A DNA stretch of 64,000 nt from positions 124,001 to 188,000 of the forward strand of contig JAXMHH010000003.1 in NCBI GenBank assembly GCA_046346845.1, read 5' to 3'. Made by a program: the position numbers and the translations under genes. Position 1 is the first letter of the stretch; every line of letters starts with the position of its first letter. Positions 59,317 through 64,000 of this stretch are shown piece after piece. The notes beneath the pieces were generated by a model. It had not been told where the DNA came from. It saw only the letters and a list, made by a program, of their open reading frames with translations, and made no database searches. This DNA comes from DSSB01 sp046346845. Lineage in GTDB: Bacteria > UBA10199 > DSSB01.

Positions 59317-60819
59317 ATGACGCGCTACCTCTGCATCCACGGCCACTTCTACCAGCCCCCGCGCGAGGACCCTTGGACCGGCGAGGTCGAGGAGGAGGTC
59401 TCCGCCCATCCCTACCACGACTGGAACGAGCGGATCACCGCCGAGTGCTACGAACCCAACCTGGGCGCGCGCATCTTGGACCCGGAGGGGCGGATCGCCC
59501 TGCGCCTGAACAACTACAGCAAGATGAGCTTCAACTTCGGGCCCACTCTCCTGTCGTGGCTGGAGCGGAAGGCGGGGCCCGTCTATCAAGCCATCCTCGA
59601 TTCCGACCGGCGCAGCCGGAAGTTCTTCTCGGGCCACGGTTCGGCCTTGGCCCAGGGCTACAACCACCTGATCCTGCCCTTGGCCAATCGGCGCGACCAG
59701 GAGACCCAGGTCCGCTGGGGGCGCAAGGACTTCGAATTCCGCTTCGGGCGCAGCCCCGAGGGGATGTGGCTGCCGGAGACCGCGGTGGACTTGGAAACCC
59801 TGGAATGCCTCGCGGCGGAGGGGATTCGCTTCACCCTCTTGGCACCCCATCAAGCGAAGCGCTTTCGGGAGGGGCCGAGCTCCCCCTGGATCGATTGCAC
59901 CAAGGGCGGCCTCGACCTGCTGCGACCCTACCGGATCCAACTGCCCTCGGGACGCTCCCTGGTCCTCTTCTTCTACGAGGGAAAAATTTCCCAGGAGGTG
60001 GCCTTCCAAAGGCTCTTGCGGGACGGCGAAACCTTCCTGCAACGGCTGGCCGCCCGCTTCGACGCGCGGCCGGAGCCCCAACTGCTCCATATCGCCACCG
60101 ACGGCGAAACCTACGGGCATCACCATAAATTCGGGGAAATGGCCTTGGCCTATGTCCTCCACGCCGCGGAGACCCGGGGCCTGGCCAAGCTCGCCAACTA
60201 CGGGGAATTCCTCGCCCTGCATCCTCCGACGGCGGAGGTCGAGATCGTCGAGAATAGCTCTTGGAGCTGCGTCCACGGCGTCGCGCGCTGGAGCAGCGAT
60301 TGCGGCTGCCGGGTCGCCGCCGTGCCGGGCTGGAACCAGGCCTGGCGGGGGCCGCTGCGCCACGCCCTGGACGAGCTGCGCGACCATTGGGCCGCTTACT
60401 TCGAGCGGGACGCCGCCAACCTGCTTCGCGACCCCTGGGCGGCCCGCAACGACTACATCGAGATCCTGCTCGACCCCTCGCCCGAGCGGCGGCGGGAATT
60501 CTTCCGGCGCCACGGGCGCTTCTCCCTCACCGAAGCGGACTGCCACCGCGCCGCGGGGCTGCTGGAATTGCAGCGCCACGCCATGCTCATGTTCACCAGC
60601 TGCGGCTGGTTTTTCGACGACCCCTCGGGCCTGGAAACCCGGCAGGTTCTGAACTACGCCCGCCGCGGCCTGCAATTGGCGCGCGAGCTGGGCGCGGAAG
60701 ACCGGGAGCCCCCGTTCCTCGAGCAATTGCGGCTCGGCCATAGCAATCTCCCGGAGCAGGGCAGCCTCCGCGACATTTTTCTCTCGCGGAACATCGCCCA
60801 TCTCCCGGCAATCGTTTGA
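59317..60819 (+). CDS. GH57/DUF3536 glycoside hydrolase-like protein, short form
   Basis: 500 residues. GH57 N-terminal signature IHGHFYQPPREDPW with the catalytic-site His, then SPEGMWLPETAVDLE with the nucleophile-type Glu154 and GETYGHHHKFGEMAL later. The DUF3536 part begins near 290. As I recall, family members are about 800 residues long; this one stops at ~500 (RNIAHLPAIV), so the C-terminal third is missing. It follows glgB by 4 bp. Probably acts on alpha-glucan, but the activity is unproven. Confidence 0.88.
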   Translation: MTRYLCIHGHFYQPPREDPWTGEVEEEVSAHPYHDWNERITAECYEPNLGARILDPEGRIALRLNNYSKMSFNFGPTLLSWLERKAGPVYQAILDSDRRSRKFFSGHGSALAQGYNHLILPLANRRDQETQVRWGRKDFEFRFGRSPEGMWLPETAVDLETLECLAAEGIRFTLLAPHQAKRFREGPSSPWIDCTKGGLDLLRPYRIQLPSGRSLVLFFYEGKISQEVAFQRLLRDGETFLQRLAARFDARPEPQLLHIATDGETYGHHHKFGEMALAYVLHAAETRGLAKLANYGEFLALHPPTAEVEIVENSSWSCVHGVARWSSDCGCRVAAVPGWNQAWRGPLRHALDELRDHWAAYFERDAANLLRDPWAARNDYIEILLDPSPERRREFFRRHGRFSLTEADCHRAAGLLELQRHAMLMFTSCGWFFDDPSGLETRQVLNYARRGLQLARELGAEDREPPFLEQLRLGHSNLPEQGSLRDIFLSRNIAHLPAIV

Positions 60820-60841
60820 TAAATCGATTTCCCCCCAAAAG

Positions 60842-60855
60842 CTGACCCAAGTCAT
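60842..60855 (+). promoter_or_regulatory. CRP/FNR-type site CTGACCCAAGTCAT before tandem usp
   Basis: Exact TGA-N6-TCA with 5' C. TAAAAT at 60877-60882 gives a -10 element, so transcription would start near 60889, with the site centre about 40 bp upstream: class II activator position. Confidence 0.6.
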
Positions 60856-60917
60856 ATTTTCTTTCCGGCCGCGGTCTAAAATTTTCGCATTCCTTCCATA
60901 CCCAGCCGGAGGCGTTC

Positions 60918-61838
60918 ATGTTCGCAAAAATCCTCGTCTGTTACGACCTGTCGGAGCCCAGCAAAAAGGCCCTGGAATGGAGCTTGAAGATCGGCTGGGA
61001 CTTCCGGTCCCGGGTGAAAATCGTCCACACCCTGACCCGCCACGACCTGGCCTTCGGCGAGGATATTTCCGAACAGAGCGAGGCCTTGATCCAAAAAGTC
61101 CGGTCGCGGATCGACGACGAGGTGCGCTTGCTGGCCAGCGTGGGGAAAAAGGCGGAGCTCGGCGGCCTCGAGATGAAGGTCCTGGCGGGACACCCCGTCG
61201 TCAACTTGCTCCGCGAGATCGAGGGCGACTCCCCCGACCTGGTCATCATCGGCACCCACGGCAGAACGGGCCTCTTTCGTTTCCTGCTGGGCAGCGTGGC
61301 GGAGAAGGTGCTGCGGCACTCCCCAGCGCCGGTGTTGGCAGTGCGCCAATCCCTGGGTTGGCCGCCCAAGAAGGTGCTGATCCCCATCGATTTTTCAGAG
61401 TCTTCGGAGGAGGCCCTGCTCTTGGCCACTCAACTGCGCCAAGTCGGCCCCTTCCAAGTCGAGCTGTTCCATTCGGTGGGCCTACCCGCCTCCCTGTTGG
61501 CCGGAAACAACGGTATTTCCTTCCCCCTGCCCATGACGCAAGAGGCGATGGAAAAGGAGGCGAGGGAGCAATTGGGCCGCATCATCGCCCAGCACCCCTC
61601 CCTCGAGATGAGCGCCCAGGTCGAGGCCGGTCCCGTGGCGGAGGCGATCTGCGAGCGCGCCCGCCAGGCGGGGACGGACCTGATCCTGCTGCCGACCCAG
61701 GGCCGCTCCAACGTCGGCCGCCTGCTGATGGGGAGCGTCGCCGAGCAGGTGGTGCGTTATGCGCCCTGCAACGTCCTCAGCTTTTGTCCGCGCAAGGCGG
61801 TCCCGGTGCGCCGGGAAATCTTGGCGAGCCTGAAGTAG
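60918..61838 (+). CDS. tandem universal stress protein
   Basis: 306 residues of two Usp domains (about 1-146 and 150-290). First domain ends GTHGRTGLFRFLLGSVAEKV, carrying the G-x2-G-x9-G-S ATP-binding motif; the second has PTQGRSNVGRLLMGSVAEQV, nearly complete. Tandem Usps of this type bind ATP and are induced in hypoxia and stationary phase in other bacteria. A CRP/FNR-type site lies upstream. The gene ends the glycogen region; a hairpin follows. Confidence 0.93.
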   Translation: MFAKILVCYDLSEPSKKALEWSLKIGWDFRSRVKIVHTLTRHDLAFGEDISEQSEALIQKVRSRIDDEVRLLASVGKKAELGGLEMKVLAGHPVVNLLREIEGDSPDLVIIGTHGRTGLFRFLLGSVAEKVLRHSPAPVLAVRQSLGWPPKKVLIPIDFSESSEEALLLATQLRQVGPFQVELFHSVGLPASLLAGNNGISFPLPMTQEAMEKEAREQLGRIIAQHPSLEMSAQVEAGPVAEAICERARQAGTDLILLPTQGRSNVGRLLMGSVAEQVVRYAPCNVLSFCPRKAVPVRREILASLK

Positions 61839-61843
61839 CGGCC

Positions 61844-61874
61844 ACCGACCCTGGACCGGGGGTTCAGGGTCGGT
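61844..61874. terminator. 10-bp stem between convergent usp and acyl carrier genes
   Basis: ACCGACCCTG pairs perfectly with CAGGGTCGGT around an 11-nt loop. The following bases (TCCCC) are not a good T run, so it is a probable but not certain terminator, serving both directions. Confidence 0.5.
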
Positions 61875-61901
61875 TCCCCAACCGCAGCGAAGGAATATTC
61901 A

Positions 61902-62171
61902 TTAATTAAGCTTGAGCTTCTCGCCCAGGTAGGCGACCAGGTCCTGAATCGTGCGCAGTTTCCCGTATTCCGATTCGGGGATGTCGACTCCGAGCGTCTC
62001 GTAGATCTTCCCGATGAAGGCGAGGAAATCCATGGAATCGATGTCCACTTGGTCGCGCAGCGGCCGGTCTACGGCGACCTGCGCGGGGTCTAGCTCGGGC
62101 GCGATCTCCTGCAAGAGGCGAAACAGCTCCGCCCGCAGGGCCTCGCGATTTTGCAATGGGGTTCCAGCCAT
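61902..62171 (-). CDS. acyl carrier protein
   Basis: 89 residues from the ATG at 62171 (GAGGCAGGG upstream); a longer reading to 62351 lies inside the E2 gene. Phosphopantetheine-binding fold: VDIDSMDFLAFIGKI with Ser46 in the DSM motif, an acidic surface after it. It is not the main fatty-acid ACP set (no fab genes nearby). It is directly downstream of 2-oxoacid dehydrogenase E2 and E1 beta genes, an arrangement that suggests the carrier receives or donates an acyl group from that complex. Confidence 0.9.
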   Translation of the reverse strand: MAGTPLQNREALRAELFRLLQEIAPELDPAQVAVDRPLRDQVDIDSMDFLAFIGKIYETLGVDIPESEYGKLRTIQDLVAYLGEKLKLN

Positions 62172-62187
62172 CCCTGCCTCCTCGAGT

Positions 62188-63324
62188 CTATAGTTTCTCG
62201 GGCTCCTGCAGCTGCCGGCCGATGGCCCGCAAAAACAGCGCGCCGCGATGGCCGTCGTTGGCGCGGTGATCCGCCGACAGCACTGCCGTGACCACCCGTT
62301 GGGCCTCGACCCGCCCCGCGGCGACGACGGGAGCGGCATAGACATTCCCAAAGCCGACGATGGCCACCTGTGGAGGATAGATCAACCCAAAGACCTTCTC
62401 CACCCCCTCCTCGCCCAGGCTGGTCACCGTGATGGTGGGATCGGTGAGCTCGGATCCCTTGAGCCCGCCGCTGCGCACCCGCTTCACCAAGTCCTGGACC
62501 TCCTGCATGATCTGCCGGAGGTCCTTTTGATCCGCGTCGTGGATGGCCGGCGCCATCAAGCCCCCCTCGCGCAGGGAGACCGCCACGCCCAAGTGGATGC
62601 CGGCCCCGGGCTGGAAGGCGCCGCGGAGATAATGGCCGTTGAACTCCGGGAGCTCGCGCAGCGCGCGCGCCACCGCCTTGAGCAGGAGGGCGATATAAAG
62701 CAGGCGCTCGGGCGGCGGGCGGCGGCTGTTCTCGGCCTCCATCCAGGCCAGGGCCCGCTCCATCGGGATCTGGGTCTCCAGGTAAAACAGGGGGATCTCC
62801 CGGTGGGACTTCTCCATGGCCGCGGCGATGGCCTGGCGCATGGCGCTCGACTTATCCGGAGAGGCCGGCGGCGCGGCCCCCGCCGAAGGGGTCTGGCCGG
62901 CGAGCAGCCTTTCGACGTCCTCCAAGACTACCGCGCCCTCCGGACCGCTGCCCTGCACCCGGTTGAGATCCAAATGGAATTCCTCGGCCCGCCGCCGCGC
63001 GGCGGGCGTAACCTTGGCGGGTCTCGGGGTCGACGGCGCGGCAGGCGGAGGCGTCGTGGCGGCCTCCGGGGGCGGCGCAGCCTCGCCCTCCGTGCGGAGC
63101 AGGGCCAGGGTGGTCCCCACGGGGATGCTCGCCTCGCCAGGCTCGACAAGCAATCGTTCCACGATCCCCTCGTGCCAGACCTCCACGTCCACCGCCGATT
63201 TTTGCGTCTCGACCACGGCGATGATCTGGCCCTTCTTCACCGCGTCGCCCGCCTTCACCTTCCACTCCACGAGCTTGCCCGTATCCATGTCGGCCCCTAG
63301 CGAGGGCATCTTGAACTCATACAT
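62188..63324 (-). CDS. 2-oxoacid dehydrogenase E2 (dihydrolipoamide acyltransferase)
   Basis: 378 residues from the ATG at 63324. Lipoyl domain 1-78 with Lys42 in ETQKSAVDVE, an Ala/Pro linker, the E1/E3-binding domain (VTPAARRRAEEFHLDLNRVQG near 115-135) and the catalytic domain ending SADHRANDG with His353 and Asp357. Transfers an acyl group (acetyl or branched-chain) from lipoate to CoA. Its start overlaps the E1 beta stop by 8 bp. A carrier protein gene follows 16 bp later. The 2-oxoacid used cannot be told from this part. Confidence 0.93.
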   Translation of the reverse strand: MYEFKMPSLGADMDTGKLVEWKVKAGDAVKKGQIIAVVETQKSAVDVEVWHEGIVERLLVEPGEASIPVGTTLALLRTEGEAAPPPEAATTPPPAAPSTPRPAKVTPAARRRAEEFHLDLNRVQGSGPEGAVVLEDVERLLAGQTPSAGAAPPASPDKSSAMRQAIAAAMEKSHREIPLFYLETQIPMERALAWMEAENSRRPPPERLLYIALLLKAVARALRELPEFNGHYLRGAFQPGAGIHLGVAVSLREGGLMAPAIHDADQKDLRQIMQEVQDLVKRVRSGGLKGSELTDPTITVTSLGEEGVEKVFGLIYPPQVAIVGFGNVYAAPVVAAGRVEAQRVVTAVLSADHRANDGHRGALFLRAIGRQLQEPEKL

Positions 63325-64000
63325 CTTTCGCGAGGACCTTTCCGGCGGCCGCCACGATTCCGTCCACCTGGGGCAGGGCCGCCTCTTCCAGGTGACGGGC
63401 ATAGGGGATGGGAACTTCCTGGCTGCAGACCCGAGCCACGGGGGCATCCAAGGAAAAAAACGCACCCTCCATGATGCGCGCGCTGATCTCCGCGGAGATG
63501 CTTCCGCTGCGCCAGCCCTCGTCGACGATCACCGCCCGATGGGTCTTGCCCACGGTGTTCAGGATCGCCTCGGTGTCCAGGGGGCGCAGCGAGCGCAGGT
63601 CCAGGACCTCGGCCTCGATCCCTCGCGCCGCGAGGGCCTCGGCGGCCTGCAGGGTCTTGGGGAGGGTGCCCCCGTAGGTAATGAGACTGACATCTTTTCC
63701 CAGGCGACGCAGGGCGGCGCCCTCGATGGGCACCCGTCCGGCGTCCGGAGCGAGCTCGCCCTCGAGGTTGTAAAGGACCGCATGCTCGAAGAGGATGACG
63801 GGGTCCGGCTCCTGCAGGGCCGCCGCCAGCATCCCGCGGGCGTCTTCCAAGGTGGCAGGGGCGAGGATGCGGATCCCGGGGATGTGGGCATACCAGCCTT
63901 CCAGGCTGTGGGAATGCTGGGCCGCCAGTTGCCGACCCGCGCCGGTGGCCATGCGGATCACCAAGGGCACGTTGAATTGGCCGCCCGACATATGCCGCAG
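63317..64000 (-). CDS. 2-oxoacid dehydrogenase E1 beta subunit, 5' end outside the window
   Basis: The last ~225 residues are visible; the gene runs off the right edge. Seen: MSGGQFNVPLVIRMATGAG, LEGWYAHIPGIRILAP, DPVILFEHAVLY and the C-terminal transketolase domain with EVLDLRSLRPLDTEAI and VIVDEGWRSGSISAEI. Typical of the thiamine diphosphate E1 beta subunit of pyruvate, acetoin or branched-chain complexes. Overlaps the E2 start by 8 bp, so E1 beta, E2 and the carrier protein form one operon; E1 alpha should lie just outside. Confidence 0.93.
   Translation of the reverse strand: MRHMSGGQFNVPLVIRMATGAGRQLAAQHSHSLEGWYAHIPGIRILAPATLEDARGMLAAALQEPDPVILFEHAVLYNLEGELAPDAGRVPIEGAALRRLGKDVSLITYGGTLPKTLQAAEALAARGIEAEVLDLRSLRPLDTEAILNTVGKTHRAVIVDEGWRSGSISAEISARIMEGAFFSLDAPVARVCSQEVPIPYARHLEEAALPQVDGIVAAAGKVLAKDV

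Noticed and set aside
1..64000. Search for tRNA, rRNA, CRISPR arrays, insertion sequences and prophage genes
   Set aside because: None found by reading; no transposase, integrase or regularly spaced repeats, though short RNA genes without clear motifs could be missed.

Overview
The window is GC-rich bacterial chromosome, densely coded on both strands, with no rRNA, tRNA, transposase, phage gene or CRISPR array that I can see. The gene mix suggests a Gram-negative lineage in or near the former Deltaproteobacteria (Myxococcota, Bdellovibrionota or a UBA10199-like group): a TIGR02147-family regulator, a PEGA-type Ser/Thr kinase, many lipoproteins, a GH57/DUF3536 protein, an ECF42 sigma factor, a sigma-54 promoter and a c-di-GMP-I riboswitch. 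The phylum is an inference.

Layout. 1-3250: exported and lipid-anchored proteins around a TIGR02147 regulator, with a run of 17 G and phased GTATTC repeats. 3457-12588: a CPA2 antiporter, small exported proteins with a cytochrome c, an ECF42 operon (DGPF, VOC, SRPBCC, sigma factor, methyltransferase) and more small exported proteins. 12655-18111: archease/RtcB RNA repair, an HPF/cold-shock fusion, a hydrolase, PolX and a CBS protein. 18124-26490: LigD phosphoesterase, DUF3175, a thioredoxin/DsbD-like membrane protein, a YkgJ protein, a quinone oxidoreductase, then a sigma-54 promoter driving an 89-residue lipoprotein that faces a c-di-GMP-I riboswitch with no gene behind it. 26519-43270: a leftward run of unusual genes: Ser/Thr kinase, thaumatin-like lipoprotein, topoisomerase VI A and B, a 2225-residue protein and a HelD/UvrD-like helicase. 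43393-48610: acyltransferase, Usp, a CRP-type response regulator with its histidine kinase, a nucleotidyltransferase and a CBS protein. 48784-61838: glycogen and storage-carbon genes (glgA, ppsA, L,D-transpeptidase, glgP, malQ, glgB, GH57) ending in a tandem Usp. 61902-64000: acyl carrier protein with 2-oxoacid dehydrogenase E2 and E1 beta, running off the right edge.

The main new observation is a repeated CRP/FNR-type palindrome, C-TGA-N6-TCA-G, in front of an HPF/cold-shock gene, two CBS genes, two Usp genes, LigD-PE/DUF3175, the thioredoxin/DsbD protein and glgA. Several copies occur as pairs whose centres are exactly 22 bp apart. The window also encodes a plausible regulator: a response regulator with a cNMP-like sensor domain and a CRP-type helix-turn-helix, next to its kinase and one of the Usp targets. 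This looks like a dormancy or energy-stress regulon, similar in content (not in regulator family) to the mycobacterial DosR regulon. A second regulon is also readable: two TGTCGA-N16-CGTC promoters, one before the ECF42 operon and one before a detached VOC gene 2.3 kb away.
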